Notes under the pieces: generated by a model
What the model was told of the DNA's origin: nothing
Database searches by the model: none
The model's input: only the letters and a program-made list of their open reading frames with translations
From: Aquiluna sp.
Lineage (GTDB): Bacteria > Actinomycetota > Actinomycetes > Actinomycetales > Microbacteriaceae
Assembly: GCA_029241985.1 (NCBI GenBank)
Contig: JAQWUU010000012.1
Span: 1 to 35,995, forward strand
Direction of reading: 5' to 3'
DNA length: 35,995 bases
Shown here: positions 6,744-14,781 of the stretch, piece after piece
How positions within the stretch are numbered: position 1 is the first letter of the stretch
Layout: the number at the start of each line of letters is the position of its first letter
Program-made: the position numbers and the translations under genes

Positions 6744-8111
6744 GTGAACCAATTAGGTCGCAAGCGATCCATGCATCCAACGCAGATCGTCGTACTTGCT
6801 TTCGGTGTGGCGGCGATTGTTGGCACCCTCTTACTCTTGCTTCCAATGTCCACCGCTGCTGGAAATAACACCACTCTGGTTACCGCCTTCTTCACAGCCG
6901 TATCGGCTGTTTGTATCACTGGATTGACAGTTGTTGACACTGCAACCCATTGGTCTGGTTTTGGCCAATTTGTCATCATGCTTCTGATTCAGCTTGGCGG
7001 GCTTGGAATCGTTTCGTTTGCAACCCTTCTGGGCCTCCTAATCTCTGGCAGAATCAGCCTCAGAGATCGCATGAACACCCTTTCTGAAGCCAAGATCGTC
7101 GGTGCTGACAACGTGCCAAAACTCTTGGGTCGAATTTTGCTTGTTTATTTTGGCTTTGAATTGGTCTTGGCGACATACCTAACATTTCGCCTTCACCTGA
7201 GCTACGGACAGGAGCTATTGTCTTCGATTTGGCACGGAACATTTCATGCCATTTCAGCATTCAATAATGGCGGCTTCTCGCTTTACACCGACAGCATGAT
7301 GGGGTTCAGCGAGGACATGTTCTTCATTGCCCCGGTGATGCTAGCTGTTATTGTTGGCGGCCTTGGATTTCCGGTTCTAATCGAGCTGCATGAACGACTC
7401 TGGAGGCTCAGGTTGAGACCGGGAGGAAAAGCCAGGCGCTTCTCTCTTCACACCAGATTGACGCTGTGGATGACTGTCACACTGCTGATGATTGGGGCAC
7501 TTTTCATTGGTGCAATAGAATGGAATAACCCTGGGACTCTTGGTGCCCTAAACACCTGGGACAAGCTCGTGAACACCATGTTCGCTTCTGTGATGCCGCG
7601 TTCCGGTGGGCTGAACTCCTTGGACATTTCTCAGATGGACCCAGCAACCTGGATGGGAATTGATTTATTGATGTTTATCGGTGGCGGTTCGGCTTCAACC
7701 GCTGGTGGCATCAAGGTCACAACCATTGCAGTCTTAGTTTTCATTATTTACACCGAGATCCGTGGAGAAACCGCAGTGAACGTTGGCAACCGCAGGTTGC
7801 CAAGGTCGATTCAGCGTCAGGCGCTAACACTTGTGGCACTCAGCACGGTGGCTATTTTGTTCACCACGTTGATGTTTGCAGCCACCACTGATTTCAGTCT
7901 GGATCAAATCCTGTTTGACGTTATTTCCGCTGCTGCAACGGTTGGTCTATCAACTGGAATCACGGCAGAACTGCCAGCCTTCCACCAGGTTTGGCTTGCG
8001 CTTTTGATGTTTATCGGCCGGCTGGGCCCGGTTGTTGTCGCATCCGCACTTGCTCTTCGTATCTCCAAGAGGCACTATGAATTACCAAAGGAAAGGCCCC
8101 TAATTGGCTAA
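6744..8111 (+). CDS. Trk/Ktr-type potassium uptake channel subunit
   Basis: A 455-residue integral membrane protein of the TrkH/KtrB/HKT superfamily. It shows the four pore-loop repeats with filter glycines: VCITGLTVVD, AFNNGGFSLY, PRSGGLNSLD and ATVGLSTGI. Its length is closer to KtrB than to E. coli TrkH. It lets K+ (possibly with Na+) into the cell and works with a cytoplasmic RCK subunit, encoded here by the gene that overlaps its stop by 8 bp. The GTG at 6744 is supported by a -10-like TAGGCT 6 nt upstream, which implies leaderless translation. An ATG 27 nt downstream (6771) is an alternative start that would still keep the first helix. Confidence 0.92.
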   Translation: MNQLGRKRSMHPTQIVVLAFGVAAIVGTLLLLLPMSTAAGNNTTLVTAFFTAVSAVCITGLTVVDTATHWSGFGQFVIMLLIQLGGLGIVSFATLLGLLISGRISLRDRMNTLSEAKIVGADNVPKLLGRILLVYFGFELVLATYLTFRLHLSYGQELLSSIWHGTFHAISAFNNGGFSLYTDSMMGFSEDMFFIAPVMLAVIVGGLGFPVLIELHERLWRLRLRPGGKARRFSLHTRLTLWMTVTLLMIGALFIGAIEWNNPGTLGALNTWDKLVNTMFASVMPRSGGLNSLDISQMDPATWMGIDLLMFIGGGSASTAGGIKVTTIAVLVFIIYTEIRGETAVNVGNRRLPRSIQRQALTLVALSTVAILFTTLMFAATTDFSLDQILFDVISAAATVGLSTGITAELPAFHQVWLALLMFIGRLGPVVVASALALRISKRHYELPKERPLIG

Positions 8112-8784
8112 AGACAAAGCAAAGCGCCGCATTCTCCACACCAACGTGATCGTGATTGGAATGGGCCGATTTGGCTCCTCGCTCGCACTGGAGCTGATGC
8201 GAACCGGTCACGAGGTTTTGGGCGTCGACACTGATGAGCGCCTAGTCCAGCAGATGGCACAGGAACTCACTCACACAGTCAGGGCAAACACCACCGATGA
8301 AGCTGTCTTGCAGGAGCTGGGCATTCAGGAGTTTGATGCTGCGGTTGTTGCAATCGGTGCAGATATTGAAGCAAGCATTTTGACCACCTCGCTGCTGCTG
8401 CAACTTGGTGTTCCAAATGTTTGGGCCAAAGCTAACTCAAAATCCCACGGTCGAATTCTGGAGCAACTTGGTGCCCACCATGTAATTTTCCCAGAGTATG
8501 AAATGGGAAAGCGCGTGGCTCACATGGTCTCTGGAGAGTCACTTGACTACGTGCCAATTGACAACGACTTCGTGATGGTAAAAGCCAAGGTTCCAGAGTC
8601 CTTCAACAACCAGACTCTTGCTGAACTGAAGATTCGGAGCAATTACCAAGTAACGGTTGTCGCCGTCACAAAGGGTGATGGGGCTTACGAGCCGGCATTC
8701 CCAGAAACCGTTCTACAGTCGGGTGACCAAATTGTGGTTGCCGGTCAGGTAGAGCCACTTGATAAGTTCTGCCAGGTTGTCTAA
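8104..8784 (+). CDS. TrkA/KtrA-type potassium channel regulatory subunit
   Basis: A 226-residue cytoplasmic RCK protein. RCK-N begins with NVIVIGMGRFGSSLA, the GxGxxG nucleotide-binding loop, followed by the acidic end of strand two in VLGVDTD. RCK-C spans roughly residues 145-226 (SLDYVPIDNDFVMVKAKVP to SGDQIVVAGQ). Such rings bind ATP/ADP or NAD(H), and c-di-AMP in some lineages, and gate the channel subunit. The start is TTG 8104, preceded by AAAGGAAAGG and overlapping the channel stop by 8 bp, as expected for tight coupling. A single RCK module of this size is KtrA-like rather than the doubled E. coli TrkA. Confidence 0.92.
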   Translation: MAKDKAKRRILHTNVIVIGMGRFGSSLALELMRTGHEVLGVDTDERLVQQMAQELTHTVRANTTDEAVLQELGIQEFDAAVVAIGADIEASILTTSLLLQLGVPNVWAKANSKSHGRILEQLGAHHVIFPEYEMGKRVAHMVSGESLDYVPIDNDFVMVKAKVPESFNNQTLAELKIRSNYQVTVVAVTKGDGAYEPAFPETVLQSGDQIVVAGQVEPLDKFCQVV

Positions 8785-8794
8785 AGAGTCTTTG

Positions 8795-9169
8795 ATGAAA
8801 AACCGCTCACTAAAAGCTCTTCTTTCGTGGCTTGCCATCATCCTGATTCAAATACTAGTTAGCTACCAGTACCACCCGAATTCGACTCTTTGGATCATTG
8901 GGACCATCTTGGCAACCGGATTGACCGCTTTGGTTTTCTGGAGTGCCACCAGAATTTCAGGACCTGCTGTTTTTCTGAAGGTTGCGGTTGTTGCCATGGT
9001 TGCGGCCTTTATGAACAGCCAGGCGATGGATGTCGCTTACTCACTCCTGCGAGCACCAGCCGGAAACCGACTAGACCTCATTTTTGAAGTCCTGCTATTC
9101 GGGTTGTTATTCTTGGGGCTCACCTTGGCCTCGAAGGCCCTTATTCTTGGGTCGAAGAAGAATAAATAA
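8795..9169 (+). CDS. Hypothetical four-helix membrane protein, third gene of K+ operon
   Basis: Starting at ATG 8795 the protein has 124 residues, with hydrophobic segments at about 8-24, 30-47, 55-72 and 92-116 and a basic end (KKNK). The start lies 10 nt past the ktrA stop, so it is probably co-transcribed. An upstream in-frame ATG at 8759 would overlap ktrA by 26 bp and is less likely. I do not recognise a family. The position suggests a membrane protein linked to ion homeostasis, but that rests on proximity only. Its last 63 bp run antisense to the 3' end of the copC-like gene. Confidence 0.65.
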   Translation: MKNRSLKALLSWLAIILIQILVSYQYHPNSTLWIIGTILATGLTALVFWSATRISGPAVFLKVAVVAMVAAFMNSQAMDVAYSLLRAPAGNRLDLIFEVLLFGLLFLGLTLASKALILGSKKNK

Positions 9170-9676
9170 GCCAAGCCCTGCCAGCGGGATAGAAATCCAA
9201 AGCAGCCAATAAAGATATGTTGGACTAGGCAGCTGCAGTTCAGAAGCGCCCTTTTCGTAGGGGTTTGCGCAGTCTGAAAAAATGTAGCTTTGCTCCGCCA
9301 CGTAGCCAGTCTTATTCACCACTTCAAACACGAAGCTGTCTGAAATCGGGTGACCATCGCCAGAAACCACTCGCCAGCCAACGGTGTAGGTGCCAGGCTT
9401 ATCAATGTCAGCTTTCGTCGTTGCGACTCGACCCTCGATCACGGCGCAGCCGTTGTTTACGGGGTTTTGATTTTCATCAAGGATGACGATCTCGGAGCCT
9501 TGTCCATCTTCCAAAACAATTAGATCATCGCTAAAGGTTAGGTCAACAGAAATAAGCCCGGCCTCGAGAACGCTGCCGGCTTCTGGTGACTGATCTATGA
9601 GCTGGTCATGAGCGATCGCCGGTGCTGGAATCATCAATGCCATGAGCAAGAGCCCTGATAACAATCTAAACTTCAT
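9107..9676 (-). CDS. CopC-domain exported membrane-anchored protein
   Basis: A 189-residue protein with a Sec signal peptide (about residues 1-22, ending APAIA), a CopC/YcnJ-type beta-sandwich and a C-terminal transmembrane anchor (LYWLLWISIPLAGLGLFILL). The mature protein begins with His23 (HDQLIDQSPEAGSVL), and Asp107/His109 lie in RVVSGDGHPISDSF. These are the conserved Cu(II)-site residues of CopC. In Gram-positive bacteria such proteins usually neighbour a CopD/YcnJ copper importer, which is absent here. Extracytoplasmic copper binding is the likely role. TAAGCT 6 nt upstream of the ATG predicts a leaderless transcript that shares its promoter with dacB. Confidence 0.85.
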   Translation of the reverse strand: MKFRLLSGLLLMALMIPAPAIAHDQLIDQSPEAGSVLEAGLISVDLTFSDDLIVLEDGQGSEIVILDENQNPVNNGCAVIEGRVATTKADIDKPGTYTVGWRVVSGDGHPISDSFVFEVVNKTGYVAEQSYIFSDCANPYEKGASELQLPSPTYLYWLLWISIPLAGLGLFILLRPKNKGLRGQGEPQE

Positions 9677-9682
9677 GGGTAA

Positions 9683-9692
9683 AGCTTAGGCG
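9683..9692. promoter_or_regulatory. Overlapping divergent -10 elements between copC-like gene and dacB
   Basis: The intergenic gap is only 22 bp. On the minus strand TAAGCT (9683-9688) is 6 nt from the copC ATG. On the plus strand TAGGCG (9687-9692) is 6 nt from the dacB ATG. The two hexamers overlap by 2 bp, so one symmetric core may drive both genes. The plus-strand hexamer lacks the final T and is weaker. Confidence 0.45.
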
Positions 9693-9698
9693 GGTGAG

Positions 9699-11072
9699 AT
9701 GAAACAAGCACTGATTGGAATCGGTTCAGGCCTTGGAGCTGGCTTGCTAGCTCTAGGTCTATTGTTTCTTGGACCCCTAAGCGCTTCTGATGCCGGGGCC
9801 GAAGACATTGTCGCTGAACCAAGTAGTACCCCGGAGGCAACGCTGAATTCTGCGCCTGAGGAAGTCATCCCTGAAGAAACTGAGCCCGCGCTGGTTCAAT
9901 GTTCGGTGTCGGAATTGGAAGATGCACCAGAAATTCTCGCGCTGCAAGCACAGGTAATCGATGCCAACACTGGCGCAGTCCTATTCGATCGGGCAAGCGC
10001 CACCCCAGCTCGCTCGGCATCGGTGATGAAGCTCTTTACAGCAGCGGCAGCTCTTGAAACACTCGGTCCAAACTACAGAATCACCACTCGGATTTATCAA
10101 GACGAAATAGATCCAGGGAAGATCTATTTTGTTGGGGCCGGGGATGTGACTCTCTCGCGAACAGGTGTAAATCAGAGCTCGGTGTATGCAAAGGCTGCAA
10201 AGCTGAGCGATTTGGCGTCACAGGTCTTGAGGGCTTCAGGCGAGGTTGCGATTACTGAAATCGTTTTGGATAGTTCGCTATATGGTGGAGCAGCTGGAGA
10301 ATACCAGGGCGTTTGGGACCAAAGAGGCATCACCGATGGTTACATGGCACCCGTCTCCGCTCTTCAGGTGGACGCAGATCGGGCAACACCCTCTGCAAAA
10401 GAGTCACCGAGGTCTAAGGACCCGGTTAGCAGGGCAGGAGCTTGGCTCAAAGAGGCGCTGGGAGACAGCGCATTAGGTGCAACGGTGAGCAAGGGCATTA
10501 CGCCTGCCGCAGCCAACCAGATAGCCAGCGTCCAGTCCAGACCAATGTCAGAGTGGATCGACTACATGCTTGTGGTTAGCGATAATTCGCAGGCGGAGGC
10601 GCTTGCACGATTAGTCTCGCTGGATGTTGGGCTCGATGGCAGCTTCAGTTCACTAACAATGGCCTTTCAGAGGGCCCTGCAGAAAACTGGTCTGGACCTT
10701 TCTGACATTGTTGTTGAGGATGGGTCCGGACTATCAAAGTACAACCAGATTTCACCTGAATTGGTGAACGAGCTATTGGTCTTAGTCGATAAGGGGTATG
10801 GAGACTTCAAGCTCATTCTTCAAGGAATGCCAGTTTCCGGAACTCCGGGTTCGCTAAGTTACCGTTTTGATGATGCGGTCGGTTCAATCACTGCAAAGAC
10901 CGGGTGGATCAGAACTGGCTATACGCTGGCGGGAATCATAAATTCGCCTGACGAGTCAAAGTTAATCTTCACGGTCTACAACTTGGGAGATGTCACAGCG
11001 GCTAATAGGGAAGCCATGGACGATTTGGTGATGGGGTTTTACGAATGTGGCGCAACTTTGGTGAATAGGTAG
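9699..11072 (+). CDS. dacB: D-alanyl-D-alanine carboxypeptidase/endopeptidase, PBP4 type (peptidase S13)
   Basis: A 457-residue exported penicillin-binding protein with all three active-site motifs: SxxK at Ser108-Lys111 (SVMK), SxN at Ser294-Asn296 (SDN) and KTG at 400-402. An N-terminal hydrophobic segment (residues 4-30) serves as signal or anchor and is followed by an acidic Pro/Glu/Thr-rich linker (about 33-65) spanning the wall side. Family members trim the terminal D-Ala from peptidoglycan stems and can cut 3-4 cross-links. The PBP4 insertion between SxxK and SxN is present. The start follows a possible leaderless promoter. The downstream pncA begins 2 nt after the stop, so the two are probably one transcript. 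Confidence 0.9.
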   Translation: MKQALIGIGSGLGAGLLALGLLFLGPLSASDAGAEDIVAEPSSTPEATLNSAPEEVIPEETEPALVQCSVSELEDAPEILALQAQVIDANTGAVLFDRASATPARSASVMKLFTAAAALETLGPNYRITTRIYQDEIDPGKIYFVGAGDVTLSRTGVNQSSVYAKAAKLSDLASQVLRASGEVAITEIVLDSSLYGGAAGEYQGVWDQRGITDGYMAPVSALQVDADRATPSAKESPRSKDPVSRAGAWLKEALGDSALGATVSKGITPAAANQIASVQSRPMSEWIDYMLVVSDNSQAEALARLVSLDVGLDGSFSSLTMAFQRALQKTGLDLSDIVVEDGSGLSKYNQISPELVNELLVLVDKGYGDFKLILQGMPVSGTPGSLSYRFDDAVGSITAKTGWIRTGYTLAGIINSPDESKLIFTVYNLGDVTAANREAMDDLVMGFYECGATLVNR

Positions 11073-11074
11073 AA

Positions 11075-11659
11075 ATGGCAAGAGCGATATTAGTAATTGA
11101 TGTGCAGGTTGACTTTTGTGAGGGAGGCGCGCTTGCATGCAGCGGGGGAGCCGCAACGGCTTCTCGGATTAGCGAGCACCTCAAAAAACATGCCTCCGAC
11201 TACGACTTCGTGATTGCCTCCCGTGATTGGCATACTGCTCACGATTCAAACGGCGGTCACTTCCCAGACCCAGATGATCAACCCGACTATGTAAACAACT
11301 GGCCACTTCACTGCATAGCCGGAGAGTCTGGCAGCGAATACCACCCGAACCTCGATCAGTCCCTAATCGGGATTCATATCAAAAAAGGCCAAGGAGCCCC
11401 TGGCTACTCGATATTTGAAGGAACTGCGGATTCGGGGCAAACCTTTCAGGAGCTGATCTCAGAGTTTGAAATCACACAGGTTGACGTCGTTGGGATTGCT
11501 ACCGACTACTGCGTGAGGGCATCGGCCTTGGATGCTAAGAGGATCGGGCTGGACGTGAGGGTGATTACCGGCCTGACAGCCGGCGTTGCACAAGAGTCGA
11601 TAGAGAACTCAATAGATCAAATGATTGATGCCGGTATTGAAGTAAAGCCGGTTTATTAG
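11075..11659 (+). CDS. pncA: Nicotinamidase
   Basis: A 194-residue isochorismatase-like hydrolase. The catalytic triad is visible: Asp9 (LVIDVQVDF), Lys103 or Lys104 (IHIKKGQG) and Cys146 (GIATDYCVRASA). Metal-binding residues lie in SRDWHTAHDSNGGHF (Asp51, His53, His62). It deamidates nicotinamide to nicotinate for the Preiss-Handler NAD salvage route; isochorismatase activity is less likely given the DYCV and metal-site motifs. The length fits PncA (about 190 aa). The ATG follows the dacB stop by 2 nt, and the stop overlaps the convergent galK stop by 4 bp. Confidence 0.92.
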   Translation: MARAILVIDVQVDFCEGGALACSGGAATASRISEHLKKHASDYDFVIASRDWHTAHDSNGGHFPDPDDQPDYVNNWPLHCIAGESGSEYHPNLDQSLIGIHIKKGQGAPGYSIFEGTADSGQTFQELISEFEITQVDVVGIATDYCVRASALDAKRIGLDVRVITGLTAGVAQESIENSIDQMIDAGIEVKPVY

Positions 11660-12795
11660 AGCTCTCGTCTTGCTCCGGCGCTCGCAGAAACTGCAAACAC
11701 TCTTGCTGGTCCAAAATCTGCTCTTTCAAATGCCCTCGCTACCGCTTCCTGAAGCTCCAAAAGCTTGCTTGAAGCAATAAGTGCTATCGCAGCACCTCCG
11801 AAGCCACCACCGGTCATTCTCGAGGCAATTGCGCCCGTTCGGACTGCTGTTTCGACAGCCAGATCAAGTTCTGGGATCGAGATCTCAAAATCATCACGCA
11901 TGGAAACATGTGAATCGGCGAAGAGAACGCCTAGCTTTTCTAGCGCGGCGCTCTTGAGTGCCTCCACCGTCTCTAATACTCGATCATTTTCGGTAATAAT
12001 GTGTCGCACTCTTCGATACGTCACATCGTCCATCAGAGATTTAGCCCTTGGCAGGTCGGCCGCAGTTAATTCCCGCAACGAAGTCACACCCATGGTGCTG
12101 GCTCCAAGTTCACACGAATCCCTGCGGGATTTATAGCCTCCATCTGAGTGACGGTGGGACACCTGGGTGTCTATCACTGCCACCACCAAATCTTTGGCAC
12201 CAAACCCAAGTTCAATGACTTCGGTTTCAAGGCTCCTGCAGTCAATTAATACTGCAGCATCTGCCCGGGCTAGCATTGACGCCGTTTGATCCATGATGCC
12301 GGTAGGGGCACCTACAACCTCGTTCTCGGCCCGTTGTCCGATTAGAGCCAGGTCTTGTCCCGAATGTCCAAGCTCCCAGAGGTCGTTGATCGCCAATGCC
12401 ACACAACATTCGACTGCAGCCGAAGATGACAGGCCAGCTCCAACCGGAACATCAGAATTTAGATAAAGATCAAAACCAGAACCTAAGCCTTGGCGCATCA
12501 CCCATGCAACACCAAGTGGGTACAGGGCCCAGTCAAGGTCCTCTGGCTTAGCCTCTTGCAATTCGATTTCAATCAACTCTGAACTAAAGGATGTGGCGAC
12601 TCTGATCGTCTTGTCGTTGCGCTTTGCCACCGCAGCATAGGTTCTCTTATCAATTCCAAATGGCAACACAAACCCGTTGTTGTAGTCGGTGTGTTCACCG
12701 ATCAGGTTTGCTCGTCCCGGGGCTGACCAAACGCCTGTGGGCTTATAGCCAAATTGCTTTTCGAACCCCGTGGCTGTTTGTTCAGCGAGGATCAC
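11656..12795 (-). CDS. galK: Galactokinase
   Basis: A 379-residue GHMP-family kinase that phosphorylates galactose at C1 with ATP. It has the galactokinase signature GRANLIGEHTDYNNGFVLP (about 27-45), the GHMP ATP loop PVGAGLSSSAA, the catalytic-base region GIMDQTAS, and the C-terminal motif MTGGGFGGAAIAL. It overlaps galT by 4 bp (its ATG inside the galT stop), so the two are translationally coupled in the order galT-galK. No galE is in the window, so UDP-glucose 4-epimerase must be encoded elsewhere. Length and all motifs are normal. Confidence 0.95.
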   Translation of the reverse strand: MILAEQTATGFEKQFGYKPTGVWSAPGRANLIGEHTDYNNGFVLPFGIDKRTYAAVAKRNDKTIRVATSFSSELIEIELQEAKPEDLDWALYPLGVAWVMRQGLGSGFDLYLNSDVPVGAGLSSSAAVECCVALAINDLWELGHSGQDLALIGQRAENEVVGAPTGIMDQTASMLARADAAVLIDCRSLETEVIELGFGAKDLVVAVIDTQVSHRHSDGGYKSRRDSCELGASTMGVTSLRELTAADLPRAKSLMDDVTYRRVRHIITENDRVLETVEALKSAALEKLGVLFADSHVSMRDDFEISIPELDLAVETAVRTGAIASRMTGGGFGGAAIALIASSKLLELQEAVARAFERADFGPARVFAVSASAGARREL

Positions 12796-13871
12796 TTGAT
12801 GACCTCGCGAAGCCTGGCGGCTGTTTCCTCAGGAGCAACGTCACCGACAAATGCCCCCATTGCCGATTCGGAACCAGCCAAGTACTTCAGCTTGTCGGCA
12901 TCTCGAAGAGGCGAAGTGATTTGCAGCATCAGGCGGATTTTGTCGCGGCCTTCAACCAGCGGAGCTTGATGCCAGGCGGAAATGTATGGAATCGGTTTGT
13001 CATAGAGAGCGTCTAATCCGGTGAGGATGTTTTTGTATAGTGATGCAAGCTCTGATACTTCTTCATCCCTAAGCTCTGTGAAATCTTTTATTGAGTGCTT
13101 GGGTAGCAAGTGAATCTCGATTGGCCACCGGGCAGCGTATGGCACGAACACAATGAAGTTCTCGGTCTCCACAACCACGCGGTCTGAGCCAGACTCGAAC
13201 TCCACCAACTCCTTGAAGAAGTCGCCCCCGTGATTCTCAATCTGGGTGAGTAGCTTTTTCGTGGTTGGGGTTACGAATGGGTAGGCATAGATCTGGCCGT
13301 GAGGGTGATGAAGTGTGACACCAATGTCTTGCCCACGGTTTTCAAAGGGGAACACCTGAACGACGCCGTCAAGCTTCTGAATTTCAGCAGTCCTGGAGCG
13401 CCATGCCTGAATTACGGTTTCGATTCGAGCAACTGGCATCGAACCAAGGCTGCCCTCGTGTTCAGGACTAAAGACAACCACCTCACAACGCCCATATGAA
13501 CTGGTGGCAAAGCCAAATGGCGAGGTTGGGTCAGCGTTAGAAATTAACCCGAGGTCTGGGCCAAAGGCAGGCCCCTTATTTTCAAACACCGCAACATCGA
13601 AGTTATCTGGCACCTCACTTAGGTTTGTTGCTGAGGTGGGGCAGAGCGGACAAGAGTGAGCCGGGGGCAGAAACGCCCGTTTTTGCCTGTGAGAAGCCAC
13701 CGTTATCCAGTCGCCGGTAAGGACATCGTGACGCAGCTCAGCCGTTTCCGGACGATTGTCAGTTTCGCGATTGTCTTTGTGACGAATAGCCGGAAGCGCA
13801 GAGCCTGCGTCGTCAAAGTAGAAAATATCTCTACCGTCAAAGAGCTTGGCTTGGCTGCTGGGGTTATTCAC
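12792..13871 (-). CDS. galT: Galactose-1-phosphate uridylyltransferase
   Basis: A 359-residue HIT-superfamily enzyme that exchanges UMP between UDP-glucose and galactose-1-phosphate through a uridylyl-histidine. The active site is in TLHHPHGQIYAYPF, where the second His of HPH is the nucleophile. A CPLCP motif near residue 75 and the later HLLPKHS provide metal-site residues. GTG 13871 is chosen as start because AAAGGA sits 8 nt upstream and no closer alternative exists. The first 35 residues precede the conserved core. The 37-bp gap to the divergent epimerase gene holds overlapping promoters for both. Confidence 0.94.
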   Translation of the reverse strand: MNNPSSQAKLFDGRDIFYFDDAGSALPAIRHKDNRETDNRPETAELRHDVLTGDWITVASHRQKRAFLPPAHSCPLCPTSATNLSEVPDNFDVAVFENKGPAFGPDLGLISNADPTSPFGFATSSYGRCEVVVFSPEHEGSLGSMPVARIETVIQAWRSRTAEIQKLDGVVQVFPFENRGQDIGVTLHHPHGQIYAYPFVTPTTKKLLTQIENHGGDFFKELVEFESGSDRVVVETENFIVFVPYAARWPIEIHLLPKHSIKDFTELRDEEVSELASLYKNILTGLDALYDKPIPYISAWHQAPLVEGRDKIRLMLQITSPLRDADKLKYLAGSESAMGAFVGDVAPEETAARLREVIK

Positions 13872-13896
13872 TCAGATTCCTTTACTCACTTATCTG

Positions 13897-13903
13897 TAAC
13901 ATA
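13897..13903. promoter_or_regulatory. Overlapping divergent -10 elements between galT and aldose 1-epimerase
   Basis: On the plus strand TAACAT (13897-13902) is 6 nt from the GTG at 13909. On the minus strand TATGTT (13898-13903) precedes galT with a leader of about 26 nt that contains the AAAGGA ribosome-binding site. The two hexamers overlap by five bases, so one near-symmetric core could start both transcripts. I see no clear operator for a sugar repressor in the 37-bp gap. Confidence 0.5.
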
Positions 13904-13908
13904 AACGG

Positions 13909-14781
13909 GTGCGCAAAAACGACCCTGGTGAGCAACTGAGTATTTCTCGCGTTAGCGAGAAGAATTCAAGTATGGCAGTGTTCAACACAGTAGGTGGCCA
14001 GATTCTTGAACTTTCCCTGGGTGGCCACCAGATTATTGGGGGATACGGCGGCCAAGACGCACGATCCCAGGTCTTTGGATACACCATGGCTCCATGGCCA
14101 AATCGACTTGATGGCGGCAGCTACCAATTTCGAAGCCAGAACTATCAAGTTGAGAAGCTAGATGCGGACCGAAATGCCATTCATGGGCTTTTGCTGGATT
14201 CTGAAATGGAAGTTGTTTCCCATAAGAAGCATTCCCTGACCCTGCTTTACAGTTTTGGTCAAGACCCCTCGTATCCTTTTGCGTTGGATCTTGAAATTCA
14301 CTTTGAACTCGAGGAAGATGCGCTGCTAGTTACCAGCACTGCCACCAACAACTCCGGCCACTCGATTCCATTCGCAATTGGTTTTCACCCCTATTTCACG
14401 CTGGGCGAGCAATTTGAAGTCAAATCCGACTTCACGCACAGAATAGAAGCCGACTCTCGGATGATTCCGAACGGTGAAACTAAAATCTCCGGCCTGGCTA
14501 TTGACCAAAATTCGCCCGAGCTTATGGCTCTAGACGACTGCTATTACGGTTCGGATGAAGTTCGCGTCACTACAAATCACTTTGAGTATTCAGTCACAGC
14601 GCTAGAGAACATGAACTACTTCATGCTCTACAGGCCACTGACAAAAGTCTTTGAAGGCTCAAGTGCTCTAGCTATTGAGCCGATGTCACACCCAACGGAT
14701 GTATTCAACAGCGACATTTCTAGCTCAGAAATTGCAGCAGGAGACGAAAGGGTCTTCAGCTACGAGATCAGAATTCGCTAG
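13909..14781 (+). CDS. Aldose 1-epimerase family protein (galactose mutarotase-like)
   Basis: A 290-residue beta-sandwich protein of the galactose mutarotase superfamily. It has PWPNRL (substrate-loop Asn-Arg), His in NAIHGLL, His in IGFHPYF, and the catalytic Glu in LAIEPMSHPTD. It interconverts alpha and beta anomers of an aldose, here probably galactose, supplying galK with the alpha form. It belongs to the aldose 1-epimerase family of Actinobacteria rather than the E. coli GalM group, so substrate specificity is not certain. Divergent from galT-galK with only 37 bp between. The GTG start has no Shine-Dalgarno but a -10 6 nt upstream. Its 3' end overlaps the convergent SDR gene by 14 bp. 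Confidence 0.87.
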   Translation: MRKNDPGEQLSISRVSEKNSSMAVFNTVGGQILELSLGGHQIIGGYGGQDARSQVFGYTMAPWPNRLDGGSYQFRSQNYQVEKLDADRNAIHGLLLDSEMEVVSHKKHSLTLLYSFGQDPSYPFALDLEIHFELEEDALLVTSTATNNSGHSIPFAIGFHPYFTLGEQFEVKSDFTHRIEADSRMIPNGETKISGLAIDQNSPELMALDDCYYGSDEVRVTTNHFEYSVTALENMNYFMLYRPLTKVFEGSSALAIEPMSHPTDVFNSDISSSEIAAGDERVFSYEIRIR

